Origin: Panicum virgatum
Taxonomy: Eukaryota > Streptophyta > Magnoliopsida > Poales > Poaceae
NCBI RefSeq assembly: GCF_016808335.1
Contig: NC_053146.1
Location: 12,864,015 to 12,928,014 of the forward strand
Length of the DNA stretch: 64,000 nt
Direction of reading: 5' to 3'
Below the pieces are notes generated by a model. The model ran no database searches, had not been told where the DNA came from, and saw only the letters and a program-made list of their open reading frames with translations. The translations under genes were made by a program, and so were the position numbers. Positions 20,840-34,163 of this stretch are shown in pieces. Position 1 is the first letter of the stretch; every line of letters begins with the position of its first letter.

Positions 20840-22165
20840 GCCACAGCCTTCCCTCTCCTCCCTTTGTCGACCCGCCGCGGGTATGTGGATGTGCGCCGTA
20901 GCCGCCGCCGCCGGCGGCGTGGACGCCCGAGCTATGGAGCGACAGGGAGACTCAGCACTGCTCAACGCTTGGGGCTCGCACCACCTCCGCTCCCACGGCA
21001 CTGAAAGATATCTAGGCACCTTAGGGGGTTTTGGTGTTTGGATGACAAAACACATGTACGTTTAGTCTCATTATCTAGTATGTGTGTAGGTGCTAAAGTT
21101 GAACAAGCGAAACATATGATGAAGCACATCCCCTTAAAGGAAATGAAAAGCGGTAGTTGGATTTTACTTGAAGGATATAATTTTATTTTATATTTTAGTA
21201 TAGGAACCTCGTACTATTAAGAGGGATTTTGATCTACAGATTTTGATTTGGATCTAGTGCTCAAGAAAACCTATACAAATCCCTGAAAGCCACAAACACC
21301 ACAAAAAAAACATCATCGAGTTCTTTTTGAGTGAGATTCTACTAAACCCAGAGACTCCGAGTTACAGTCCGGAATGTCCTGGACATAAAGTCCGGAGTAT
21401 CCGGGTAGCTCCTGGCTAACGGCTAGTTTTCTGTGAGTGGGGGTATAAATACCCCCATACCTTTTCGTGCCTATGTCTTTTTCTCATTTTCAAACTGAAT
21501 AGTCTTGAAAGCTTAGAAAGAGCTCTCTTACTCCCTTTCTTCCATTCCTGAGTGATTTTCTTGAGGGATTCAAGTGAGAGTGTTGCAAGAGAGAAGATTC
21601 GTGCTATTGAGCTGCCATTCCAATTCTTGAGCACTAAGCCTTTGTCAAGCCGGTGGATTCAAGTTTGTTACTCTTGGAACTTTGAGCTACTAGATGGCTA
21701 GGCGTGCTCGTGAGTGCTCAACCAATTGGAGGAACCATTAATTAGTAAGTGACCTTAGGCTTGAGCTTTCTTGAGTACCATCTCTTGAACCCTTCCTCAA
21801 CGGAGACATAGCCCCTTTAGGAGTGTAAATCATTGTCTCTTCGTATCTCTTTTACTTGAGTTTTTTGATTATTTGCTTGTGCGACTAACCTTTTAGGGTT
21901 TGAGATCGATCTACGCATATACAAGTTTCTAGTGTGATTGTGTGAACCAACCAGTTAGAAACACCTTCAAGGATCCTCTAGTACTTGTAAATTTACTAGA
22001 TCTAAATTTCCTGCTTGGTACATAGTTGTTTTATTTTCGAGAATTCATACCCGGACTCTCCAAGAATATATCCAGAAACTCAGGACCCCAAGTCCAGCGT
22101 ATCCAGACATATACCCGGACAGTCCGGCCTCATCTGTTACTAACCGGTTGAAAAGTGTTTTTTAA
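20840..22165. other. Retroelement-like noncoding sequence
   Basis: From about 21000 the sequence reads 'cttagggggttttggtgttt', then several 'ccggagtatccgg'-type motifs (21360-21410 and 22050-22130), which I associate with grass LTR elements. No reading frame, TG...CA boundary or target duplication could be fixed, so this is a tentative call. A GC-rich patch at 20870-20990 could be captured gene DNA but has no recognisable product. Confidence 0.35.
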
Positions 22166-22883
22166 GTTTCAGATTAGCCTATTTACGCTCTCTAGCATCT
22201 TGAGGTCCTCTCGGACAGCATATTCCCTACCGCTGTCACCTCCCGCCGCGCGGCGCGGCCTCTGCACGCAGCGCGCCCAACAACACAAGCGCCACCAGCT
22301 GAACAGCGTCACCCACGCACCACTAGGAGGCCACGTCAGCACCAACACAGCCGTTGCGCACTACTCCGCACCCCACCGCCAGCCTGCTGTTGCTCATGTC
22401 CGGGCATGCGCACGAGGGGTGAGAAGTCCAACATGAATTGGATTATCCCGTTTCTCTATCCAACAAGAGCCAACGATACTTGGATCTAAAGCAAATGAAT
22501 TATCCACATCTAATTAGATTCAAATCCAAAGAGATCTAATGCCAATGTCCAATTGGATGTTGGATGATTTCAAATTCATTCTGAGGAGTACTCAGCATTA
22601 TGTCAAAATTTCAAATTTAACTAAGACTTTCACACATTCATATTTACAATTTCAGGTACACACAAACACATTCACAATCACATACACAGAAACATATTAA
22701 CAATCTTAATTAAATTGACCTGTCTTTTGTGCTGCCTCATTAAAAACCTTTTTAGGTAAAACCTCATACCTCATGAGGACAAAACATTAAAAAGGAAAAA
22801 AATACAGCCAGCTCTAAAATTTTCAAATACATGAGTATATCACAAGTTGAAGTACTGTACCACATGTCCACATCCACAGCACA

Positions 22884-23105
22884 CTACACAGATTCAACAT
22901 CAAGATACAAGTTTGCAAAAGATTTTTCAAGTTCTTGATCCTTTATGGCATACTGAAGCCTTGCATCTCCTTGCTCCCAATCCTTGATCAGAGCCAGCAT
23001 CTCCAGTATCTCAAGGCCCACACGATGTCGCCGCTCCTCGATGATCTTGCCAGTCATACGAAAAGCAGATTCTGACAATATTTTGGAAACAAAATAGTCA
23101 TGACA
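22884..23105 (-). pseudogene. hAT transposase C-terminal fragment
   Basis: The minus strand encodes 'FVSKILSESAFRMTGKIIEE', then 'RRHRVGLEILEMLALIKDW' and a stop at 22884. The SESAFS/R...G+...R...L..E......W pattern is the C-terminal dimerisation domain of plant hAT transposases. The BED zinc finger and catalytic region are not found upstream (to the right), so it is a truncated relic. The AT-rich 22640-22880 stretch with 'gtaaaacctcatacctcatg' may be its 3' end. Confidence 0.75.
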
Positions 23106-23540
23106 TCTCTAGATAGGATTGAAGAACAAGATATGACAGTGCACCAAAGACCCTACTGGTTATGGGCCTCTGGTGTGCGAATCAAGACCCGACCTTGTGG
23201 CCATCTATTATGCAAGCCATGGATGTTGTGCGATCTACGGATACGAAGTTGGCGGCAATTCCGGCAGGGCATGAATCAAGAAAAAATTGCATTCTGTATT
23301 GAGTGTATTCAGTAGGTATATACTTTCAAATAGCACCCCTAGAAAACCGCAAATATTACGAGGAACGCCTGCAGGTAGGGTTGGTTTTGTCGTAGAAGAA
23401 TTTTTCTGCAGATTGGCCTGCTTGTTTCTTTATTTATTTTTTCTACCAGCCTAAAGTTTCAGCCCATTTTCCTTCTTTTCCTTTGCGCCTTTCAGTTCTC
23501 CCCAAGGAGGGGGTTTCATGGAGTTAGTGGTCAGATTGTC

Positions 23541-25004
23541 TGTTGGCGCTCCTTAAGTACCTATTTTATCCCTTGTTTATCCTTTATAATGGCATGAATT
23601 TAATATCAAAATCACTAGCCATCCTAACCCTGGCCTAATTATTGGTCATTTTCACATTTACACATATATTTTGGAGGAACTTCATTTTTGCAGGTTTTTG
23701 TCTTATTTTGGAGCATGAAATGACGAGGCCCGTGATCGAGTGCTAACACGGAGAAAGACGAAGACCAGAGCCCAAAGGAAGGACCAAAGCCCATGTTGAT
23801 TCGAAGCCCATTCATGCACATCCATCCTCCAAGAGAGCCCAAAGGACCAAATCCACGAAGATGAGATCAAGATACTTCAGGATTAAGCAAAGCAAATGAA
23901 GATTTAAGGAAGGATTTTCTATCCTATCCTTTCCTCGAAGATATCTCCAAGATAACGACGTCAAAAGGGGTGCAATCGTGAAGGACATAAACTCTAAAAG
24001 ATGCGAGGAGTCTACACGCGAAAGATGAGACCGAGGCGGGCCCAAAAGAGGGTAGGCCGGCCGTCCTAGGCCCATGAGCCGGCCAGCCTAGCCCGTTTCC
24101 AAGGCGGTTCGGCCTCCCTTCGACCGGTGGCTTCCTCGGCTCATAAATAGCTCGCACCTTATTCAACTCGCGGCATCCATCCACCCAGAACTCGACGAAA
24201 ACCTAGGGCCAAGACCGGAGGGATACGACGGCCGTCGCAAGTCTTCGAAGTTGTCTAGGAGATGGCTTAGGACGCCCCTAGCCGCCATGGCCTCCCTGCG
24301 TGGTTGTGCCATGGCGGAGTTCATGAGCTAGTTGGATTCATCGATGGTGTGCACACAACGGTGATGATCGAAACACATCTATTATGTGAGTAATGATAAT
24401 CATGTCTTCCGAATCTATTAGCGATCTTGTCTCTTCTTTTTTATTTCGTTCTTGCTTTGGGTGCGCTTATTCCTAGATCTATTCTCGAGATAGATTGCAT
24501 GGGGTGTTCTTGTAGCTATGGTGGCTAGGAGTTCATACCGGATCTACCCAAGGGGGTTCGACACGTCTAGCGTGCTTCGGGGTGCTTTTTTCCAAAGGGA
24601 GCGTTGTGACAGGGCGTGGCCTGAGTAGGGGGAGTTCCCGAGGGGTTGGATTGGAGGTTTTGATTTAAAGATGCTATTGATTGAGATGCATAATTTATTT
24701 GCTCGTTAGCTTGAACTACAACTAGATGACGATAGGCCTAGTCATGTCTCTGGTTTTGCTATGGTTACGCCTATGTTCATGGATGAGATCAACCTTTACA
24801 CAACACTCATATCTATTAAAGGTTTACTCTATATGTGCAATTCATGCTTCATGTTAGGATAGATCCGTTAGATTAGATGGAAAACCTTAGGTAGTTCTTT
24901 GTCGATCCACGGATTGATAAACCTTGGGGGAGTACTCTAAGGGAAAAGCTACCACGATCCGTGCGCTTGCGGTACATAAATTGGGGCGCTAAGGAGCGTC
25001 AACA
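23541..25004 (+). repeat. 5' LTR of the gypsy-type element
   Basis: A 1464-bp LTR from TGTTGG to GTCAACA. Its 3' part (from about 24312, 'catggcggagttcatgagc') is nearly identical to 29103-29797. The differences are few, which suggests a moderately young insertion, but divergence can be scored only over the shared 0.7 kb. Confidence 0.88.
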
Positions 25005-25012
25005 AGCTTTTC

Positions 25013-25030
25013 TGGTGCCGTTACCGGGGA
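25013..25030 (+). promoter_or_regulatory. Putative primer-binding site
   Basis: The 18-nt stretch 'tggtgccgttaccgggga' lies 8 nt after the 5' LTR. It differs by two bases from the 'tggcgccgttgccgggga' site common in grass gypsy elements, so tRNA-primed reverse transcription may have been weakened. Confidence 0.7.
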
Positions 25031-27830
25031 TCGGCAACTCGAACCCTAGGGCGATCTATCTAGTTTTTTGGACTAACCCTAATTTTTGTTATTGCATATA
25101 CCCTTGTTTCCTTGTTTGTGTCCTTGAAAGCAGGTGAAAAAAGCTAGACACCAAACTTGGACTTCGAGAAATCCATAATCCACTTCAACAAATTTCAACT
25201 ATCGGCAACAAGATGATCGAGGAGCCTCGACATGGAACATCGACAACGTCCACATCGACATGATGGCAACAACAACAAGATTCGCTCTTTAGTGGCAGGT
25301 GCTAACTTTTGTTAGTGGCCCAGCATCCGCTATCGAGTCCCCACTCCCCAAAGCAAAAGATGATAAATAAGGTATGCCACCATGTCAATTAATTTTAAAG
25401 ACTAATGTTTTTGGGAAGAATTGTTTGTTCAAGCAATAGGTATGAAGCATGTCCGCGAAGAAAATCGTGCGATCATCATCATCTATGAAGTGTTACTGTT
25501 GTGATGAGCTTTTCGTCCAAGATCAGAGAAGTTACCCAGCAGTAATTTTGTATAGGCACCACCTATCTTCTCTAGTGGGATGCTCGATATACTTCTAATC
25601 AAGTGATGCTATCAAGGAAGGAAACCGTTCGGATCATCAACACGAAGCATAGGAGCATATTCCAATCCCGACACCTTGGGTAAAGCAAGAACAATGGAGA
25701 AGACACATCACTGAAGTCGTGATATGCTGGTAATCAATGGTGATGACCTTGAAGCCTAGGGACGCACGACACTATGCTCCAAAGACCACATGATCGAGAT
25801 CATTGACATTTTCGGATGAATTCACAAGAAGATATTGTTCTCATCAATGTCCAGCTCAACCTCAGAAGCAAATAACAGCATATTTTTGGATATTCAAAAG
25901 CTCCACGAAATTCCCATTCCAACAAATCAAGAACCAAGTCAATCGGAGATTCCTACAAGCGGGTATGCCCAAAACATTGAAGGTTGTGCACTCTGAAAAT
26001 TTCTGGACAGCACGTAGCGCCAAAAGTGAAACGGGCATAACTCCCTCGTTTGGACTAGGTTTAAGATGAATGACCACTCGTTGGAAAGGTAATTTCATAA
26101 ACATTTCAATAGATCTATATTTGTATATGTTCTGTTGAGTATACAGGAGAAATTCCATGAAGAAGAGGCAGGAGCAACGCGATGAGAACAAGATAGAGAA
26201 GATAACGATGACAACAATGAAGGGGAGCTTGGGTGATGCTTTCATCAAGCGTACATGATAAAATTCAGAGGCTTGGAGCAGAGGAAGAACCCCAATGACA
26301 TTGGTAAATGAAGGCACAAGCGGTCGACCTTCGACAAATGAAGATGTTGCAAACAAACCACGACGGATTACAAGAGCGCAACATTCAATACATGGAGACG
26401 TGAGAAGCAAACCACGACGGACCACGAAGAGTGCATCAAGATGACATCTCGCACAAAGCACCACGACTCCAATGAGTATGAAAAAGCTCCGAGGCCAAGG
26501 TATACATTGAATTCTCAAGCTTCTATTGGTTTTGTTGATAATCTTTAAAAATCTCATACTCGAACCGATAGTCGGAATGAAAGTTTAAATTCTATGCCTT
26601 GTTCTTTTCATAATGATAGGCTAGAGTTTCTTGAGAATGTTGATTTCATGCTTAAAGAACCTCTGCCTAATAATGAGCTCCGCTCTATGCAAGAAACACA
26701 TGCTGCATTTAATTACACCATGCCTTGTTGATGAAATTTAATTGAGAATGTGATTATGTTGCATATGTTTACAAATAATTGCAAATCTCGATCTTGTTTT
26801 GTGCTTGGTCAAGCTCATGACCCTAAAAGAGTACATGTCGGGAGAAGCCCCGAATTTCACTAACCATGCAGGACATGAAACTCAAATGATGAGGAGGGAA
26901 ACCGTGCTCAAAATTTTGAACATCATCATCAACATCTTCAAGTTTCGAGAACGGACGTTGCTAAGCCTCATCAATTTTGTGCACAAGTCCAGAGATTTAC
27001 AATGCAAGAAAGTTGAATATTCAGGATCTCCATCAAGTCCTCGGTTCAATGCATCCATGATCGATACAATTGAAGACCCACATGAGGAGCTATGTCTCAA
27101 ACATCGGAGATGCACGTGCTGAAATCAGCACGGGGCAGATTGTAGTGACGGGAAAAATGGGCATAACTCACTCAATTGGAATGCGTTTTGGGCAAATGAA
27201 GACTTGTTGGAAAGAAGATTTCGTGCACCTTGCATTGGATCAATTGGTTGGCACAACTCCCAATCTATACAGAGAGGAAAATCTGTGAAAAGAAAGATAG
27301 TGACGAAGGACAACAAAGAAGGAGGTGACGATGATGTGAGAGACGATTGGGCAAGTTTTCCATTAAGCGTGATTGATCATGTCCAACATGGAAAGTGGAA
27401 TAAGAGCTGCATGGAACACCTGCACCTCTTGCATGAAGGACCATGGCTTCGCATCAATTTGAAGGTAAGAAAGTCGAGCTCTATGAATTTAAATGAAGCG
27501 CTTTGCGGGAGGCAACCCGATCTTTTATTTTATATATATATTAATATGACCGTCTACATTGCACTCTTTAGTCGGAATATCAAGTAACATTGTACCATTG
27601 CTCTAACAAAAACGACAACTTCATGTTGTTCATTCTAAATGTTATTGAGGGAGCACTTTGTTATTTGATCTTGGGAAACTTGTAGACCTTTTTGTGTGCC
27701 TATTAGTATTTTGAGTCTTTTTCTTTGTGTCTTTGTAGAGAGATTTATGAAGTATTGCACCACCCTTTGATTCTAAACTTGTGGCTAGTTAACTTAGGCT
27801 AACTTTTTGTTTTGTTTTAGACAACCTCAT

Positions 27831-29102
27831 TGTAGCATAACCGCCCAAATTAAACCGGCTTAAGTGCGCTAACTATCATTTTAAGTATTAATCAAGCCAC
27901 CACGCACTTAAAACGGTGTAATCCGGCAGCCTGCTGGGTTAAGGATCGAAAACACCGGAAGTCTCACCCGAAGGCGAGCACAGATGATTACAAGCAGACT
28001 AAAGTTCTCAAAATTAAATTTACAAAGCAAAGTATTACAATTAAGTTTAAATAAAAGTTATCAGAGTTAAAAGTGGAGCGGAAAATTTAGAAAGGAAGTT
28101 CAGTTTGAAAACCACGAGATCTACGAAGTCGGGAGGATGTCACATCGAGCCCACCGACGTGAATCCTGGTCTTCTTCCACCAACAATAAATACCCAAAAA
28201 CAGGGTAACAACAAACCCTGAGTATACTAATACTCAGCAAGGCTTACCTGACTAAGGGAATACTTAGCCCATTATCTAGACATGCAAGGCTTTTTGGCTC
28301 TGGAGTTTGTTTTGCTGAAAAGCTACTAATACTGGATCCTTACTTTCAATATTTTAGCTCAATTTAAGTTTATCAAGTACCAACTAGATTTGCCTGATCA
28401 TCTAAAGCAAGCATGGTTGATCACATTAATCTTTACAGCGTACCACAAACATATCTCATCATATTTCTCTTCTCATTTTCACTTCTTTACTACGATGTGA
28501 CACAGTGACCAAGGCTCTCATATCCGCGAGTCACGACGAATCGATCCGGTTTAACCTTGCAAGGTGGACCAAACCGACACGACACATGTAAGCCCCGTCG
28601 GGCCACACGCATCAACTGTTTCCATCATTACCACGACATCTGAACCACGCCTGCTAAAACCCAGGTGATGGGCCCCTCCAGGTGAACTCCCAGAGAACCC
28701 GAAGGCGGAATCCTATCCAACACCCGCCAACTCCCACGCCCAGCGTAGCAGGTCGGAATTCAAACTATTGTTGTAAAGCGGTACACAGCTTACCGGTTTC
28801 GACTACCTCCTAGTTCCGGCATGTCGTTAGTACTGTTCAATCCCCGATCAACAATGCCAACAACGGTACGGTCCTCAATCGACACAGGCGGAGGCTAAAT
28901 TCCATCCATTCTATATCTAGAACCCATTTCATCTCCGCCCGGTCTTAATTTCTTTTTCCTCATTGATTCATTCTCAGCCACATTGCCATAAGTAACACTA
29001 TCTTAAATCTCGCGAGTGACAGGAATCACTCGACTTCTACCGAGATCCTACTTAGCAGAGCATTTCTATCGACATCTGCATACTAGTATTGACCCTCGGT
29101 TA
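27831..29102 (-). mobile_element. Truncated LTR-like fragment inside the gypsy element
   Basis: The fragment starts 'tgtagcataaccgccc' at 27831 and resembles the end of the LTR at 37787 ('tgtgagaaccgccc', then a related AT-rich leader with 'ccggcttaagtg' against 'ctcggtttaagtg'). In minus orientation this is the 3' end of an LTR that would begin TGTAACACCC, but that other end is absent. The right side stops abruptly against the retained half of the gypsy right LTR, so a deletion removed both the fragment's far end and the 5' half of the gypsy LTR. Confidence 0.55.
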
Positions 29103-29797
29103 CCATGGCGGAGTTCATGAGCTAGTTGGATTCATCGATGGTGTGCACACGGTGGTAATGATCGAAACACATCTATTATGTGAGTAATGATAATCATGTT
29201 TTCCGAATCTATTAACGATTATGTCTCTTCTTTTTTATTTCGTTCTTGCCTTGGGTGCGCTTATTCCTAGATCTATTCTCGAGATAGATTGCATGGGGTG
29301 TTCTTGTAGCTATGGTGGCTAGGAGTTCATACCGGATCTACCCAAGGGGGTTCGACACGTCTAGCGTGCTTCGGGGTGCTTTTGTCCAAAGGGAGCGTCG
29401 TGATAGGGCGTGGCCTGAGTAGGGGGGTTCCCGAGGGGTTGGATTGGAGGTTTTGATTTAAAGATGCTATTGATTGAGATGCATGATTTATTTGCTCGTT
29501 AGCTTGAACTACAACTAGATGACGATAGGCCTAGTCATGTCTTTGGTTTTGCTATGGTTACGCCTATGTTCATGGATGAGATCAACTTTTACACAACACT
29601 CATATCTATTGAAGGTTTACTCTATATGTGCAATTCATACTTCATGTTAGGATATATCCGTTAGATTAGATGGAAAACCTTAGGTACTTCTTTGTCGATC
29701 CACGGATTGATAAACCTTGGGGGGGTACTCTAAGGGAAAAGCTACCACGATCTGTGCGCTTGCGGTACATAAATTGGGGCGCTAAGGAGCGTCAACA
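29103..29797 (+). repeat. Partial 3' LTR of the gypsy-type element
   Basis: It matches 24312-25004 of the 5' LTR almost base for base and ends in the same 'gcgtcaaca'. Only the 3' 695 bp remains of an expected length of about 1464 bp. Confidence 0.9.
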
Positions 29798-29802
29798 TTG
29801 TC

Positions 29803-32800
29803 TCTACTGCACCCGCCAAGGCTTCATCGCTCAGAGGTTTATTTTTTTGTTCCAAGGTAACATTTTGTTTCCATAGAAACAAATAGATTAAAGAAATTGT
29901 TTACCGAACAAATTTAATGTTTGTTTCCAATACAATTTAAAAATTTGTTTAGAACAAACGACATTTTGTTCTTATTTTAACAATTTTTGTTCTACTGCAA
30001 CAACTTTGATTTGTTTGAAAAAACTATTAAGTTTAATTTTGAAAAAAATCATTTTGTTCCAAGTAAATAATTTTGTGTTCCACAGGAAAATTTTGATTTA
30101 TTTCTATTAAACAATTTTATTTAAATTTGGTTAGAGGCAACAATTTTTTTATTTGCTGTCCTTTTTATGTGTGACTAATGAAAGGAATTTTCTTTTTTTT
30201 TGTGTTTCTTTGTAGCCATGCATATTGGTTGTTGAAGTCTGAACTACAATACTGTTTTTATACCCTTGAATGAATGGTTTTTTTCTTATATACCAGATTC
30301 TTTTCTTATTTGCATAACCTATTGTCGATTTATTTTTATTTTCATTTGTTCTCGATTCAATTTTAATTTTTTAAAACTCTTTCTCCATAAGGCTCGGAAA
30401 ACGTTTGTACAATGAAATGGGCGCCAAACATTGCTCGCGCGTTCGCTGTGCTTCACGCGCTCGAGAAATGAACCGGGCCTATTCCAAATTACAGCCCAAA
30501 GATTAATTAGCGCCTCCGAAGCAGCTTCTGTGGTAAATCAAATCCCAGTCACGCAGGTTATCACCTCTAATCGAACCTCGGGAAATGGGCGTGCTTGTAT
30601 CACATGCTGGCGGACTGTGGGCGTGCTGGAGAGAGCACAAGTGTGAGGCCTGCCATGCGTCCACCACAGACAGGTGGTCCTTTTTCTTGCATGGCCCTCA
30701 CATGTGGCATTGCCCCTACCCACCGCGGACCATGGCCTACATCAGTTCTTCTTTCTTCCCCCACAAATCTCAGTGTTGGAGGCACACGGCAAATAGGCTC
30801 AATCCGGTAGTGTACCGTATTAATTACTCAAGCTAGACATCCATGTGCGGACATAGTGGATTGAGTTAAAATGATGCTATCGGTCATTATGGAATATAAG
30901 TTTGAAGGGCGAGCACAGCTCTATATGTTTCGGGCACTGCAAATGATGAATTTGATTGCAATAATTTTGTTTGCTTTTTTAGTTTCAAAACTACATTTTT
31001 ATATGTGGTATACAGTTGGTAAAAGATCCGGGTCGAACAATTCTGCTGCCATATATGTTTCAGTTTACCTATCCTTTCAGCCATCTACATAAATAATATA
31101 TGCTAGAGCACTGTAGGACCGAATGTTTCATCTTTTCTTAACAATGTGTTTTCATATGCGATGTGCAATAAATTGACTATTCGTTCCAAAATTTTGCTAA
31201 TCCTCATTTCATTCATTATTTATGGTGCCTTATTCAGTGGGGGTTTGCTGCTATGCTAGATGGAGGCTGAATTTATTGAAGGGTTGACTAATTGAAGGAT
31301 CTTTACATATCCTCATATTTTTCATATGATCAGATATATAACAAGATGCCATGATAATATTGTGAAAGAAGTTTTTTTTTTAAGAATAGCTGTGGATGAA
31401 AACATAAACTCCTCTGCTCCAAAAGATGTTGCCTTTTGTTTTTCTTTATTTTTTCATCGACTTCTTTTCTTATAACCATTATATGAATGTTTTTTTCCTA
31501 TCTTCCTAAATTCTCATTCGGATTGAAGGCTATCCTGGATGTAGTTTAGATTGCTGATTATCTGCTGACCGTAGAGCAAAATGTTACATAGTGCAAGGTG
31601 AGTAATAAGTACTCCCTTCTTGGTGTTTTATTTTACTCTGATCATTCAGTTGCTATGTACCTTATCAGTTTTCTTCAAAATTTAAGGTCCATTGCTGCTT
31701 GCCTAGAAACTGCTTGGATTCATCCTATCATCTCACCCATCCCCTATGCTCAACTGCTGACAACCCAAGGTCCGTCCCCTCCCATCTCTTCCCTACATTG
31801 ATACCGTGATGTGGTTCAGTTATCATTTGATTAATTAATTAGTTGGTCATAAGTGACCTGAATGATTAACCTTGTACTTGAGGAATTGATGACATATATT
31901 ATCATTTTGTGGTTAATGTTAAACCATACAGATCTGTGATCATTTATTTTATTTGCTACAACAAATATCTAAATCCGGGCATATGTTTAGTTAGATCTCG
32001 GTATGATTGAATGGCTGCTGTTTTCTCAGCCCTTTTGTGAATTACGTGCTGCACACAATCAATAGTAACTGGTAACAAGACTTCAGGTTCAGCTATCCTG
32101 AAATTTTAATTTTTTTTCAATATTATGTAACTTAAAAAAAGAAGCATCATGTTGACATCTAACCGTGTCAACATTAATATTGTTATCTTATTTCATAGCT
32201 AGACAAGTCCAGAGGCATACTTTAAAGAGAACAGAAAATTACAGATGATGGGCCCAAACCTCAAATAGATCTCTCTCTTGATCGATCCATATTTTGGCAA
32301 GTGATTAGAAAGAACCGAGAGACATGGTTTTCAGATAATCCACTTCCAAAAAGTTGGTTTTTCTTGAGAGTATTTGCCTCTGCCCACTATTTTAACTAAA
32401 CTAATACAAGCTCTGAATGCACGCAAATTATAAAACAAGAAAAGCACTACTTGGTGCAGTCCTGGAGTGTAAGAGCGCGTGAAAGGAATAACATATGCCA
32501 CGACCTTCACTACCTCTAGCACACGGCAAACTGGCCGAATCTCGTAATGCTTGATATAGCTAAACCTTCTTAAAGAAACCAAGCCTATTATCATAAAACC
32601 ATGCATGCATAGCATGAGCCCGTGAGCGTGAACCGCACCACAGAGAGGATATTGTTGGCAGATGAATAACAATATATATGTTTTGCGCCTATCTAAATTG
32701 TTATCCAGAACTGTAGAAAAATTTCAAGGTTCATGTGGAAAGTGAACCAGATTCACACTAGAATTGATCCATGTTCAAAAAGAAAATGTTAAATGCTAAG

Positions 32801-34070
32801 AATTTTAAAAGCTCCAATATTTAGAAAATTAATAAATATCCTTATTTGATGATCCTGATTTGTTCTATTAATCATAAGTAACACAAGCAGCTCTACAGTT
32901 TGGAAAAATGAATTTGAAGTTTTAAAGAAAAGATGGTTAATCTATCAATGTCAATAATGCAGGATGTGACCTTATTATGTGATGCGTACACTCTAAGTTG
33001 TGTGTGAAAAATATAGATATCAGCAAGTTGAAGATGGTATTATTGACAAGTGGGTCCAACATATATACATGGGGGTTCAATAGACATTTCAGTGTATTCT
33101 GTCTCCTCTTTAGCCTGAGATGAATATAATGTTGTAATGGAGGTGGTGCCTCCAGCAAATAGCCACAAATTGGCAGTGCCTTCCCCAAAAATTGACTATT
33201 GCATGACTAATACAAAAAATTATAGCCAAGACAACCATTGAAATATGTTCATAGTCTTGAATTTATGTCCCGTCCATTTATACATTTGAATTTACCAGGA
33301 GCCCAGGATATATATAGCCAGGGATGCAAAAACTGAGTGAAAAGATGATTCATTTTGGCTCCAAAAGGACCATGTTTGTCTGTTCATCTATTTTACTCAC
33401 GTTGAACTTTCAGGCTCACTACAACAAGGATAAATAGGTAAATATAATATGCATTCTTGGAGTTGGACAAACAATCACAGTGGAATAGGTCTAGAGACCG
33501 TTATCAGATTTCCATTCTTCTCTGTTACTATATTTTAACTATAACACGTCAGTTCAAAGTTCATGGCTTCAATGCAAATGTAACGAAGGCACTAAAGACT
33601 TATCTATGATCCACTTTATGTTTTAGGTACTTTTAAGTTTACTAGCACAGTGCCAGTGTGTTGCTATTATGGGTAATATAAATTTTATTAGACCTACATG
33701 AGACCACAAATTTTGTGCTTTTTCACTCCGTGTACAAGCCGTGCCATGACTGCGTGAGGTATGGATTGTTTGGGTTCTGATTGGATTCGAATTGATTTGT
33801 TTGGGTTCCGTTTAGGATTCCAATTGATTTATTCAAGTCCTGATTAGCATTCTGATTGATGGACCGTGGAATTTGCTTACTCTACAAACATTAGAGAAGT
33901 AAAACAACAAATTCTAGAGTAGAATTAGAGAGAACAAAAATAGATGGTTTGACAACCATTATTATATTATCATGTTTTCTCCATTATCACTAAACTCTTT
34001 TATTAACTTGTGTTCAAAATTCATTTTATCCCCTTTAGGAATGTGAGAAAGGCATGATGGGTTCATTTAT
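29803..34070. other. AT-rich intergenic region, no gene recognised
   Basis: 29803-30400 is very T-rich with many 'tttgtt' runs. 30420-30840 is GC-richer and contains short frames on both strands, but I could assign no protein family or splice-consistent gene. 30850-34070 is AT-rich noncoding DNA. An 'actagcacagtgccagtgtg' motif near 33643 recurs loosely at about 34570 and may mark the ends of a degenerate repeat. Confidence 0.5.
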
Positions 34071-34074
34071 TTAC

Positions 34075-34163
34075 CAATTATGAGTTGGGCGCTTTAACCA
34101 TTCAGCCATGGATGCTTAACAGGGTAGCTGCTACTTCGGCTTTGGTCCCCATTTTTCAGTCTG
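34075..34163 (-). pseudogene. Plastid-derived DNA with 5' half of trnI-CAU
   Basis: On the minus strand 34115-34075 reads as the 5' half of plastid tRNA-Ile(CAU): 'gcatccatggctgaatgg', then a D-loop, and an anticodon loop with cat inside 'caactcataattgg'. The sequence breaks off right after the anticodon stem; the T arm and acceptor 3' strand are missing. The upstream side (34116 to about 34163, 'ctaccctgttaa', 'ggggaccaaagccgaag') looks like the plastid spacer next to trnI. It is a small nuclear plastid insertion and not a working tRNA gene. Confidence 0.75.

Larger units (their letters stand above)
23541..29797 (+). mobile_element. Gypsy-type, likely non-autonomous LTR retrotransposon
   Basis: The left LTR starts 'tgttggcgctccttaag' (23541). 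The right LTR ends 'cttaaggagc'-like 'ctaaggagcgtcaaca' (29797), giving matching TG...CA tips. The direct repeat ttgtc flanks both outer ends (23536-23540 and 29798-29802), a 5-bp target duplication. A primer-binding-like site follows the left LTR at 25013. The interior (25031-27830) has no gag or pol that I can recognise, only short frames and recurring 'gggcataactc...ttggaaag' motifs, as in large non-autonomous gypsy elements. The 5' half of the right LTR is missing and foreign LTR-like DNA (27831-29102) stands in its place. Confidence 0.88.

Noticed and set aside
30431..30836. GC-richer island as a gene start
   Set aside because: Frames on both strands are short, no downstream exon with matching phase was found, and no domain is recognisable.
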